Below are positions 46,438 to 55,350 of a stretch of DNA of 64,000 bases, piece after piece. The translations under genes and the position numbers were made by a program. The stretch comes from Streptomyces sp. NRRL S-646 (GTDB lineage: Bacteria > Actinomycetota > Actinomycetes > Streptomycetales > Streptomycetaceae). The stretch lies in NCBI RefSeq assembly GCF_000720765.1, contig NZ_JODC01000007.1, positions 124,001 through 188,000 on the forward strand. Reading direction: 5' to 3'. Position 1 is the stretch's first letter. The number at the start of each line of letters is the position of its first letter. Below the pieces are notes generated by a model. It made no database searches, was not told where the DNA came from, and was given only the letters and a program-made list of their open reading frames with translations.

Positions 46438-49407
46438 TCACTGGGGCTGCGGTTCGAAGTCCCAGTACGGGCGCACGCGGCGCTGCGCATCCCGGGTGTG
46501 CGGATGTTCGGGGCCAAGGACGTCGCTCAGGGTGCGTACGGCCTGCCGTTCGTGGCGCGCCGCCTCGGCAGCCTGTCCCAGGCTCCGCAGATCGTCGGCA
46601 AGGGCCGTCCTCGCGGAGAGGGTCAGCGGATGCATCGCCCCGAGCACGCGGGCCGCTCCCTGCACGGTGTCCCGGCTGACTTCCCACGCGCCGTGGACGT
46701 CGTAAGCGAGACTGCGCGCGGCGCTGAGGTTGAGCGCGCACCCGACGGTCCACGGATGGTCACCGCCGACCGCCTCGGTCATGTCTTTCAGCGCCACCTC
46801 GGCCAGGCGCAGCGCCTGCTGGTGGTCGCCCGCGTGCCCCAGGGCCAGCCCCAGGTTGCCCAGTGTCCCGATGGTGTAGGGGTGTTGGGGGCCCAGCAGG
46901 TTCTCGTACCGTTCGGCGACGGACTCCGCGCACCGCAGGGCAGCGCCCAATTCGCCGTGTTCCCGCAAGAAGGTGGCGTAGTCGGCCTCGACCACGAGAG
47001 TGTCCGGGTGCTGGGGGCCCAGCACTTGGGCGGCTCGGCCGGCGGCACCGGACAGCCGCTCGCCCGCCTCGGCGACGTCTCCGGCCCGCCGGCGCGACAG
47101 ACCGAGCTGGTGGTCCGCCATGATGGACTGCGGATGACGCTCGTCCAGGATCTGCCTCAGGGTGCGCACGATCTGCTCCAGCCGAGAGACTGACTCCGGG
47201 TAGTCACCCAGCAGGCGGATCAGCCGTGCGTAGACGGTGCCGGAAAGCAGGGTCAGGTGGTGCTGCGAGCGCAACCGGCGTTGCCGGATCTGCAGCACAT
47301 CCCGGTGAATCGCCCTGGCCTCTCCATAGCGGCCGAGCATCAGCAGGGCGAGGCCCTGGTTGTGGCGCGAGGCCAGGGTCTGCGGGGCCTCCGTCCCGAA
47401 CTGGTCCGCGAAGCGGACCGCCGCCTCCGTGAACAGCTCCCGAGCCGGGGTGAACTCTCCGAGAGCGAGCAAGGTGCTGCCCAGCCCGTCCTTGGCGCGC
47501 AGCAGTTCGGGGTGGTCCTCGGGCCTGGTCGCGGCCAGCCGCTGCACGACCGCTCGGCCGCGTTCCTCGGCCTCCGGGTAACGGCCGGCCAGACGCAGGA
47601 TGCTGCCGAGCTTGTGTTGCAGCGACAGCAGGGCTCCGTGTGCGGGGTCCAGCTCGCGCTCCCAGTATGCGAGCACCTCGTCACAGAGTTTCAGGGCCGT
47701 GCGGTACTCGCCCCGCACCCGCAGGTACTCGATGCAGTTGAGCACCAGTTCCTGTACGGCCGTGCGGGTCGAGTCGAAGGCCCCGGCGAACCCCAGATGC
47801 GGGATGATCAGCGCATAGCGCTCCCAGTCGCGGGTGTCCGCCGGCCGGCGGGGATCGGCCCCGACCAGCACCTGGCAGGCCGTGTCCGTGTACGACTGGC
47901 GTTCCTGCGCGCTGAGCGTATCGCGCAGGAACCGCTGGTAGAGCCGGTGCATCCGGACCTGCTCCACCGCCGGGTTCTCGGCCAGGTCCTGCTCGTAGTC
48001 CAGCCGCACGGCCGTGTACTCGGACAGGCGGCGCAGCGCCAGGTGCCAGGAGCGCGGGTCGCGGACCAGTTCGTACAGCGACGGGGGCAGATCCCCGTAG
48101 CGCACCTCGGTGAGCAGTCGCACCGGGATCTCGTTGGGGGCGAAGAAGGCCATCAGGTTCAGCAGTTCCGCCGCCTTCGGGTGCCGGTCCCGCAGCGTGG
48201 CGAGGGTGGTCGACCATGCTGTCTGGAAGCGCAGCGGGTACTCGGCATCGCTCTCGGCGCTCCCGGTCGGATCGCGCAGCAGCTGCAGGTACTCCGACGC
48301 CGACACATCGTTGGCGTCCAGCCAGGCGGCGGTCTGGGCAAGCAGCAGCGGCAGGTCGAGGACGGTGGAGGCAAGTTCGTCCGCCTCCTCGGGGGTGAGC
48401 CGGGGGGCGCGGCGCCGTACATAGGCGACGCTCTCGGCCCGGGTGAAGGGGCGGATGCCCATCGCGCGGGTACCGGGCAGGTCGGACCAGTCCGGTCCGA
48501 GGGCGGTGAGCAGGACGTGGGCGTGGCGGTCCGGCAGCAGGTCGGACAGCTGAGCCGCGTCCTCGGCCCCGTCGAAGACCAGCAGCCACCGCCCGTGGAC
48601 GGCGGAGCGCGCAGCCTCGTGCACGGCCCTGATCCGCTCTCCGATGCGCTCGCCCACGGGCAGCCCCAGCCGAGGGGCCAGCGCGGCAAGGCGCTCGCGC
48701 GCCTTGGCACGGTGCGTGGCATCGATCCACCACACCACGTCGTAGTCGTTGCCGAAACGGTGGGCGTATTCGGCGGCTATCTGGGTTTTGCCGGTCCCGC
48801 TGATGCCGTGCAGCACGAGGCGGGTGACCGGTTCACGCCCGCTCTCCGGCGTGGTCAGCAGGGCGCGGATCTGTTCCAGCTCCGCATCCCGGCCGGTGAA
48901 GCGCCGGTTGCGCCGGAGTGTGTCGAGCACCTCCGGCGGCTCGTTGGGGAAGCGGGGCGCGGCCGAGAGTTCCGCCGGGTGCTCCGTGTCGATCGACAGC
49001 CTGCGCAGCAGCCTGCGGACCGCCTCCTGCTCGTCCAGGTCGCGCAGGTCGGCGGGGTTCAACAGGGACACCGCGTCGGGCACCTTCTGGGTGGCCACGG
49101 TGACCGCGGCGAACCGGTCGGCGTACCGGGGCACCGTGAGCCGTAGCGCCCGGTCCCAGTCGGCCTCGGGAATGGGGCCCAGACCGAAGTACCAGTTGTC
49201 CAGGACCAGAAGTATCCGTCCCGGCGCGGCGAGCAGGGCGCCGAGCTCTTCCTCGAACGGCACGTCGACCCGCGGGTCCCAGCGCTCCATCGTCACCTCG
49301 TTGCCGCGCACACTCAGCTGGTGCGCGATCCAGGTCGCCCACGGCCGGTTGAATCCGGCATAGCTGATGGTGACGTGTAGGCCGTCGGCCGTCCTCCGGC
49401 TGTCCAT
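46438..49407 (-). CDS. STAND NTPase with TIR-like, NB-ARC and TPR domains (copy 2)
   Basis: 989 residues from the ATG at 49407, preceded by GGAGGAG; an in-frame GTG 18 nt earlier overlaps that site. The TIR-like front is TISYAGFNRPWATWIAHQLS and ILLVLDNWYF. The P-loop is HGISGTGKTQ (~200-209), Walker B WLLVFDGAEDA, then DLPLLLAQTAAWLD. C-terminal TPR-like repeats include LGPQHPDTLVVEADYATFL and LGPQHPYTIGTLGNLGLALG. It ends RPYWDFEPQPQ. Identity to copies 1 and 3 is clear along the whole length, so the array arose by tandem duplication. It starts 53 nt after the copy 3 stop. Confidence 0.88.
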   Translation of the reverse strand: MDSRRTADGLHVTISYAGFNRPWATWIAHQLSVRGNEVTMERWDPRVDVPFEEELGALLAAPGRILLVLDNWYFGLGPIPEADWDRALRLTVPRYADRFAAVTVATQKVPDAVSLLNPADLRDLDEQEAVRRLLRRLSIDTEHPAELSAAPRFPNEPPEVLDTLRRNRRFTGRDAELEQIRALLTTPESGREPVTRLVLHGISGTGKTQIAAEYAHRFGNDYDVVWWIDATHRAKARERLAALAPRLGLPVGERIGERIRAVHEAARSAVHGRWLLVFDGAEDAAQLSDLLPDRHAHVLLTALGPDWSDLPGTRAMGIRPFTRAESVAYVRRRAPRLTPEEADELASTVLDLPLLLAQTAAWLDANDVSASEYLQLLRDPTGSAESDAEYPLRFQTAWSTTLATLRDRHPKAAELLNLMAFFAPNEIPVRLLTEVRYGDLPPSLYELVRDPRSWHLALRRLSEYTAVRLDYEQDLAENPAVEQVRMHRLYQRFLRDTLSAQERQSYTDTACQVLVGADPRRPADTRDWERYALIIPHLGFAGAFDSTRTAVQELVLNCIEYLRVRGEYRTALKLCDEVLAYWERELDPAHGALLSLQHKLGSILRLAGRYPEAEERGRAVVQRLAATRPEDHPELLRAKDGLGSTLLALGEFTPARELFTEAAVRFADQFGTEAPQTLASRHNQGLALLMLGRYGEARAIHRDVLQIRQRRLRSQHHLTLLSGTVYARLIRLLGDYPESVSRLEQIVRTLRQILDERHPQSIMADHQLGLSRRRAGDVAEAGERLSGAAGRAAQVLGPQHPDTLVVEADYATFLREHGELGAALRCAESVAERYENLLGPQHPYTIGTLGNLGLALGHAGDHQQALRLAEVALKDMTEAVGGDHPWTVGCALNLSAARSLAYDVHGAWEVSRDTVQGAARVLGAMHPLTLSARTALADDLRSLGQAAEAARHERQAVRTLSDVLGPEHPHTRDAQRRVRPYWDFEPQPQ

Positions 49408-49460
49408 GCGCCTGGTCTCCTCCACGGCTGCCGTACCCGGTGCAGTTTTCTGATGATGCG

Positions 49461-52400
49461 TCAGATGGGTTGTGGTTCGAAGTCCCAGTGAGGTCGCTTC
49501 AGTTCCTCCGCCGACCGTGTGTGCGGATGCTGCGGCCCGAGGGTCTCGCGCAGTCGGGCGACAGTCCCCCGCCGCAGCTCCTCGGCCTCCTCGGTCCGGC
49601 CGAGCGTACGCAGGTCGCAGGAGCGGGCCGTGGCCGCGGCGAGGCTGAGAGGGTGGTCCGCTCCGAGCAGCCGGGCGGCGACACCGAGGAGGTCGGAGTC
49701 GTGCTCCAGGGCGATCTGGGCCTGCCCCGACAGGGCGAGCCTTGCGGCCAGGTTCAGCCGGCAGCCCAGGGTCCAGGGGTGCTCGGGCCCCAGGGCGCGC
49801 ACCATCAGCTGCCAGGCGGTGTGGGCGGAGGCATCCGCCTCGCCGCGTTCGTCACCGTCGGCCCACTGAGCGAGGGCCAGGTTGCCGAGCGAGCCCGCGG
49901 TATAGGGGTGGTCCGGGCCCAAGAGGCGCAGGTAACGCTCGGACACGATGCGGGCCAGTTCACGAGCCTCCCGCGGGCTGCTGCCGCGGAGCAGGGTGGC
50001 ACGGTCGGACGCCATCATCAGTGTGTCCGGGTGGAGCTCGCCCTGTGCCTGCTGTGACCGGCCGACGACGCTGGTGAACAGGGCCGTGGCCTCCTCCAGC
50101 CGTCCGTCCCGACGCAGGCACTGGGCCAGGTTGTGCTCGGCACGCAGGGTCTGCGGATGGTGGGGGCCGAGGACGCGGCTGTGCAGTCTGGCGTTGTGCT
50201 GCTGCAAGGACAGTGCCTCGCGGTAACGTCCGAGCAGCCTCGTCATCCATGCCAGACACAGGCCCGAGTACAACGTCTGATAGTGGTCCGGTCCGAGTTC
50301 GCGGCTGCGCAGGTCGAACAATTCCCAGTGGATCTCCAGGGATTCGTCGTAGCGGCCGAGCAGGCCGAGCGTCAGGGCCATATTGCTCTTGGCGTCGAGC
50401 GCACGCGGCTCCTCCGGTCCCGACCGGTTCGCGTGCCCCCGCCAGACCTCTTCGAACAACTCCTGGGACCGCTGGAACTGGCCGAGGGCCATCAGGGTGC
50501 CGCCCAATCCGACCTTGGCACGCAGCAGTTCGGGATCGTCGGGCTCACGGGTGCCGGAGAGCTCGTCCACGACTGCCTTGCCGACGGCCTCGGCATCTCG
50601 GTAACGGCCCACGCGGCGCAGCAGGTTGGCGTGCTGGTGCACCAGGACCAGCATGTCCGCGTCGGTCTCCGGATGCCGGGGCCGCCAGCGGGCCACCGCC
50701 TGCTGGCACAGACGCAGGCCGATGTCGTGCTCGCCGCGCAGCCGGAGCGTGTCCACGCAGTCCAGTACGAGTCTGCGCACCCCGGGCTCGTCGCGGTCGA
50801 GCGTACCCGCGTAGTCGAGGTGCGGGATCAGCGCGGTGTACGCCCCCCACTCCCGCCGGTCCGCCGGACGGCCGGGGTTCGCCGCGGCGAGGACTCCGCT
50901 GGCGGCGCCCGACAGTTGCGTCCAGCGGCTCCGCGTGAGGTTGCCGCGGATGAAGCGGTGGTAGAGCCGGTGCATCTGGGCGGATTCGACGCCGTATTCC
51001 AAGGACGGGTCCTGTGTGTACCTGAGGTGGATTGCCGTGAGGTCGGCGAGGCCCGCCAGAGCGTTCTGCCAGCGTGTGGAGTCGGACACGGTGCGGGCGA
51101 GGCTGCCGGGCGGGAACACGGTGGCCGGGGCGGCCGCGATCAGGCGCAGCGGGATCGCATCCGGGGAGAACAACACCATGAGGTCGATGAGTTCCGCGGC
51201 CTCGGGATTGCGCTCCCGCAGAGAGTTGAGCAGGAGCCTCCAGGAACGTACGAACCCGACGGGGTAGTCGTCCTCGATCCGCACCGCGAGATCTTCCGGG
51301 GACTGCCGGTCCAGCGCTTCCAGGTACGCGTCGACGGACTCGGCGGGGTTGGCACTCAGCCATGCGGTGGTCTGGGCCAGCACCAGCGGCAGGTCCTGTG
51401 CGGCCTCGGCCAGGCGCTCCGCCTGGGCCTCGGTCGCTCTGGGGACCCGGCGGTGGATGAAGACGGCGCTCTCGTTCCTGGTGAAGGGGCGGACCGTGCA
51501 CTCCTGGAAGCCCAACATTCCTGCCCAGTCGCGGCTGAGGCTGGTGATGAGCACATCACCCCGACCGTCGGGGAGCAGATCCCGTATCTCACCCACATCA
51601 TCGGCCCCGTCGAAGATCAGTAACCAGCGCTGGCGTGGTCCGCTCATGCCGCGCAGCGCGGTGTGCACTGCGCGAATGCGCTCACCGACGTCACGTCCCA
51701 CCGCGAGATCCAGGTGGACCGCGAGCGCCGCGAACTCCTCGCGGGCGGTGGCACGTTGGCCGGCCGTGATCCACCACACGACGTCGTAGCCGTCGCCGTA
51801 GCGATACGCGTACTCGGTCGCCAGCTGACTCTTGCCGACGCCGGAGATGCCGTGCAGGACGACGCGGGCGCCTTCCGGGCCGGGTTCGGCCAGCAGCTCC
51901 GACAGCTCCTCCAGATCGTCCTTGCGTCCGGTGAAGTGACCATTGCGCCTCGGCGTCTCGCGTACCTGGGGCGGGTCATTGGGAAAACGAGGCCCGTCCG
52001 GCGACTGGGATTCGTCGCGCGGCTCGATGTCCAGCCGCTCGAGGATCTTGCGCAGGGCCTCCCCTTCGTCGAGCCCGGCCACGTCCACCGGGCGCAGCAT
52101 TCCCATGCCGCCGGGCAACGGCTCGTACGAGAGAGCGATCGCCGCGAAGCGCTCGCTGTGCGGTCGGACGATCAACCGGAAGGCCTCCGACCATTCCGAG
52201 TCGTCGTGCAGATCGGGGCGCAGGGCCCGTTCATTGATGAGCAGCAGAACCCGCCCCGGTGCGGCCAGCAGAGCTCCCAAGGAGTCGGTGGCCGTGCGCG
52301 AAGCGGTGTCCCAGTGCAGCAGGGTGGTGGTGCAGCCCGCGTTTTCCAGCTGGTGGGCCGTCCACTGGGCCCAGGGGCGGCCCTCCCCGGCGTAACAGAT

Positions 52401-53351
52401 GCTGATGTGCCCGGGGCCGGTGCGTTCGGCCGTGCTCTCCTCCCCGGGCTGCGGGGGGCGCGCCCGGCGGTCCTCCAGCAGCGCCGGTTCGGGTTGGCGG
52501 ACGATCGAAGAGGGCAGCGAGTACGTCGCTCCGTCCGCGGTGTTCAGCAGTCCCCCCGCCGGCCCGACCCACTCCTCGACCGCCATGTCCCGGCCCACGA
52601 GGATGGTCCTGACGGAACTGGAGGTCACCAGCTCCACGACCCGCGGGTCGGTGTCCGGCACGGTGATGGCGAACTGGTCGGGGCCGAGGGGGCCGTCGCT
52701 GAGCATGAGCCTGGGGCCGTCCCAGCCGAGGTGCAGCCGCGCCTTCGGCAACCCCTCGGCAATGACGGCGACGTCGTCGAGCGCCAGTCGCAGCGGTCGT
52801 GGCGGCACCGGCGGATCGAGGGAGAGCCTGACCGCGGAGAGAGTCAGCAACTGCCAGGCCGTGGTCGAGCGCTGCACGCGCTCCGGCAGGGTTTCCCACG
52901 CCTCCGTGAACCAGCGGGCGACGCCCTCGCGTTCTTCCTCGACCAACGCACGCAGGGCGGGCTGCAGGGCTTCCTCGATCTGTCGGTCGGCGCCCGGGTG
53001 TCCGCTGACGGCCTGCCAGGTCGCCGTCTCCTGGGCGACCATGGCCGGGGACTGTCCCGCGCGCAGCTGCCGGACGGTGGGCCACAGGCGGTGGATCGGG
53101 TCGTCCTCGGCGGCCTGCCGCAGTTTTTCGGCGAGTTCGGCACGCAGCTCGTCGAGCAGCTGAGGGTTCAGCACAACGTAGCCGAACCCCCCGTGCGTGA
53201 CGAGGTCGCCGAACCAGAGGTCCACCTCCGCTGCGACATCGAGGCCGGGTGCCACGCGCAGGCGTACCGCACGCATCAGCTCAGGTTCGATGCGGGCGGC
53301 GATGCTGAGCAGAACCGCCAGCGCCCGGCCCGGCCGTTGCTCCCCACTCAA
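49461..53351 (-). CDS. SAV_2336 C-terminal half fused to TIR-like/NB-ARC/TPR STAND protein (copy 3)
   Basis: 1296 residues. The TTG start at 53351 overlaps the upstream stop as TTGA. Residues 1-~300 are not in the sister proteins: ARIEPELMRAVRLRVAPGLD, AEVDLWFGDLV and ATWQAVSGHPGADRQIEEAL match what I know of the C-terminal half of SAV_2336-type proteins. Then come TIR-like SICYAGEGRPWAQWTAHQLE (~317), the P-loop GISGVGKS (501-508), Walker B WLLIFDGADDV, DLPLVLAQTTAWLS, and TPR repeats (LGPHHPQTLRAEHNLAQCLR). The end is RPHWDFEPQPI. The upstream vWA gene looks like the missing N-terminal half, so one ancestral protein has been split and its rear half fused to the STAND protein. Confidence 0.87.
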   Translation of the reverse strand: MSGEQRPGRALAVLLSIAARIEPELMRAVRLRVAPGLDVAAEVDLWFGDLVTHGGFGYVVLNPQLLDELRAELAEKLRQAAEDDPIHRLWPTVRQLRAGQSPAMVAQETATWQAVSGHPGADRQIEEALQPALRALVEEEREGVARWFTEAWETLPERVQRSTTAWQLLTLSAVRLSLDPPVPPRPLRLALDDVAVIAEGLPKARLHLGWDGPRLMLSDGPLGPDQFAITVPDTDPRVVELVTSSSVRTILVGRDMAVEEWVGPAGGLLNTADGATYSLPSSIVRQPEPALLEDRRARPPQPGEESTAERTGPGHISICYAGEGRPWAQWTAHQLENAGCTTTLLHWDTASRTATDSLGALLAAPGRVLLLINERALRPDLHDDSEWSEAFRLIVRPHSERFAAIALSYEPLPGGMGMLRPVDVAGLDEGEALRKILERLDIEPRDESQSPDGPRFPNDPPQVRETPRRNGHFTGRKDDLEELSELLAEPGPEGARVVLHGISGVGKSQLATEYAYRYGDGYDVVWWITAGQRATAREEFAALAVHLDLAVGRDVGERIRAVHTALRGMSGPRQRWLLIFDGADDVGEIRDLLPDGRGDVLITSLSRDWAGMLGFQECTVRPFTRNESAVFIHRRVPRATEAQAERLAEAAQDLPLVLAQTTAWLSANPAESVDAYLEALDRQSPEDLAVRIEDDYPVGFVRSWRLLLNSLRERNPEAAELIDLMVLFSPDAIPLRLIAAAPATVFPPGSLARTVSDSTRWQNALAGLADLTAIHLRYTQDPSLEYGVESAQMHRLYHRFIRGNLTRSRWTQLSGAASGVLAAANPGRPADRREWGAYTALIPHLDYAGTLDRDEPGVRRLVLDCVDTLRLRGEHDIGLRLCQQAVARWRPRHPETDADMLVLVHQHANLLRRVGRYRDAEAVGKAVVDELSGTREPDDPELLRAKVGLGGTLMALGQFQRSQELFEEVWRGHANRSGPEEPRALDAKSNMALTLGLLGRYDESLEIHWELFDLRSRELGPDHYQTLYSGLCLAWMTRLLGRYREALSLQQHNARLHSRVLGPHHPQTLRAEHNLAQCLRRDGRLEEATALFTSVVGRSQQAQGELHPDTLMMASDRATLLRGSSPREARELARIVSERYLRLLGPDHPYTAGSLGNLALAQWADGDERGEADASAHTAWQLMVRALGPEHPWTLGCRLNLAARLALSGQAQIALEHDSDLLGVAARLLGADHPLSLAAATARSCDLRTLGRTEEAEELRRGTVARLRETLGPQHPHTRSAEELKRPHWDFEPQPI

Positions 53352-54319
53352 CGCCTGGCCCCCAGCGCCTTGCCGACGGTGGTGCCACGGTCCCAGGTCA
53401 GCATGGGCAGCAGCCCACGTGCCCAGCGGGGCAGGTACCGCTCGGGAAGCGGCACCAGGGCCACGGGTTCACAGCCTCGCTGGCGGATGGTGTCGATGGT
53501 GGTCCGCCACTCCTGTTCGGTGGCACGCCACGGGTTCAGAGCGGGCCCACCGGCGCCGAGGTCGGAAAGTATCAGCACGCGCACGCCGGGCCGGGGCGGC
53601 CTGTACGGCCGCTGCCAGGTCGCCCGTGCACCGGGACCCGCGCCGCGACTGGGCACGTCCGCAAAACGCAGCACCTGGGTACCGGCAACGCCGGCGAGCG
53701 CGCGGACATGGGAGATCACGTCCTCCACGTCCCGGGCGAAGGGTTCCATGGCGCCGGAAGTGTCGGCGAGTATCTGCACTCCGTAACGGAGCGTGGGCAG
53801 TGGCCGCCGGGGAATGGCGGTCAGCGGCCGGGCGCGGGCCAGTTCCTCCGTGGCGCGGTCGACGTCGAGTTCGCCCTCGGGGGTGACCCTGGACAGCACC
53901 ATCGTGAGCAGTGCCGCCGTGGAGCGCGGTGCGAGCAGCGGTAAGTGCGGAGGCCGTTGGGCTGCTTCGCCCCTCCCCCGGGGGCGTGGCAGCGAAGGCG
54001 TGGTCCAGCTGTGCGCGGGCCGGCTGCGCTCGTCGACGGGCACGAGGACGGTGACCGTGCCGGAGCGGGCGGGTTCGTCCCGCCTGCCGAAGACCGACTG
54101 ATCAGTGTCCGGCCGTGGCCGTCCGGCGTCCTCCTCCTGCGCCGGTGCCTGCCAGGCGGGAGCATCCGGGGCCGCCTCCTCCCGGCCGGTCGGCGCCGGT
54201 TCGGCCGGTGAGCCGCCCATACCCAGCAGCGCCGCGATCCGAGCCAGATCCTCCGGAGAGCGAGTGCCGAGGGCCCGTGCGGCCCGCGCGACATCCCCGA
54301 GCCAGGCCTCCCCCGTCAT
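53348..54319 (-). CDS. vWA-like protein, N-terminal half of a SAV_2336-type protein
   Basis: 323 residues. The N-terminal ~30 (WLGDVARAARALGTRSPEDL) are helical, residues ~35-125 are Pro/Glu-rich and disordered, and the rest is a vWA-like fold with VQILADTSGAMEPFARDVED: DTSGA is a MIDAS-like DxSxx. RVLILSDLGAGGPALNPW and VALVPLPERYLPRWARGLLP fit the SAV_2336 family. Its ATG overlaps the MoxR stop as ATGA, and its own stop overlaps the next start. MoxR ATPase plus vWA partner is a common chaperone-like pair that remodels other proteins. Confidence 0.8.
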   Translation of the reverse strand: MTGEAWLGDVARAARALGTRSPEDLARIAALLGMGGSPAEPAPTGREEAAPDAPAWQAPAQEEDAGRPRPDTDQSVFGRRDEPARSGTVTVLVPVDERSRPAHSWTTPSLPRPRGRGEAAQRPPHLPLLAPRSTAALLTMVLSRVTPEGELDVDRATEELARARPLTAIPRRPLPTLRYGVQILADTSGAMEPFARDVEDVISHVRALAGVAGTQVLRFADVPSRGAGPGARATWQRPYRPPRPGVRVLILSDLGAGGPALNPWRATEQEWRTTIDTIRQRGCEPVALVPLPERYLPRWARGLLPMLTWDRGTTVGKALGARR

Positions 54320-55350
54320 GCGGGGTCACCTGTCATCTGCTGTGGTTTGATCAGCACGTTCTGGGTCAGCAGCTGCCACTCTTCGTCGCCCGGGCGGATG
54401 CCCAGCGACCGGCAGGCAAGCAGGGCGTCGAGGAACTCGGCCGTGCTCGGCCGCCGTACGTCCTGTTTGTCGGCCTGCTCCCGCACCTTCATCAGCTTGT
54501 CGGCCACCGCCTCGGCCAGCTCCTCGTCGGCCGTGGTGACTTCGCCGGGCCAGACAGCCATGTGTTTCTTCGCGATCCGTACGAGCATCTGCTTGTCGTG
54601 TTCCGGAAGCACATGCACCACACACCGCCGTAACAGGGCCTGGGGCAGCTCGCGTTCCTCGTTGGTGGTCAGCACCACGAGGTGGCGGGCACGGTGCACG
54701 TTCTCCTGGGACGGGTCCGGTGCGACGGCCTGCTGCTCGGTGCGGATCGCCTCGCCGATCTCCGCGACGACGAACCGGTGCGAGCCGAGCGGGACGAGGA
54801 GGCTGTTCGGCACGTCCGGATCCGCCTTGTCGATCTCGTCGATGAGGACGACGGCGTGGTCCGGGCTGCGGTCCGCGTTGGTCTTCTCGAACGGGTCCGG
54901 GCAGGGGTCCGGGACCTCCGCGCCCTCGGGCCTGCCACGCCTGCGGGCCGACCGCGGGGCAAGGGCCCACCAAAGGACGCCCGGCTGAACGTAGCTGGCG
55001 TCGTCGGGCCTCTCTCCCCGACGTGCGGCAACCTGGGCGTCGCCGAGCCTGCGTACGCTGTCGAAGCTCCACAGCAGTTCGCGCGGTTGTGTGCGGTAGG
55101 TGACCACGTGCTCGTAGTACCGCCAGCCCAGCTGCCCGGCGATGAACGGCGCCAGGGAGGACTTGCCGGATCCGGGCATGCCCCGCAGCAGCAGCGGCCG
55201 TCCGGTGGCGAGGGCAACCTTCACCGCGAAGTCCAGTTCGGACGGCATCACATAAACCCGTCCGTCGCCGCGGTCGGGAGTGTCGAGCCATTCGGCCCCC
55301 GTCAGACGGTCGCCCTGCTGTTGCGCGCCGGTCTGTTCCTGGCTCACCAC
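54316..55350 (-). CDS. MoxR-family AAA+ ATPase
   Basis: This 344-residue AAA+ protein has Walker A GMPGSGKSSLAPFIAG (~58-73), Walker B VVLIDEIDKADPDVPNSLL, sensor 1 LVVLTTNEERELPQALLRR, and a C-terminal lid. MoxR ATPases work with vWA-domain partners to activate or insert cofactors into other proteins. Here the vWA gene follows with a 4-nt overlap, and the TIR gene before it overlaps by 7 nt at the GTG start. Placement between a TIR protein and STAND proteins suggests a role in assembling or releasing them. Confidence 0.9.
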   Translation of the reverse strand: MVSQEQTGAQQQGDRLTGAEWLDTPDRGDGRVYVMPSELDFAVKVALATGRPLLLRGMPGSGKSSLAPFIAGQLGWRYYEHVVTYRTQPRELLWSFDSVRRLGDAQVAARRGERPDDASYVQPGVLWWALAPRSARRRGRPEGAEVPDPCPDPFEKTNADRSPDHAVVLIDEIDKADPDVPNSLLVPLGSHRFVVAEIGEAIRTEQQAVAPDPSQENVHRARHLVVLTTNEERELPQALLRRCVVHVLPEHDKQMLVRIAKKHMAVWPGEVTTADEELAEAVADKLMKVREQADKQDVRRPSTAEFLDALLACRSLGIRPGDEEWQLLTQNVLIKPQQMTGDPA

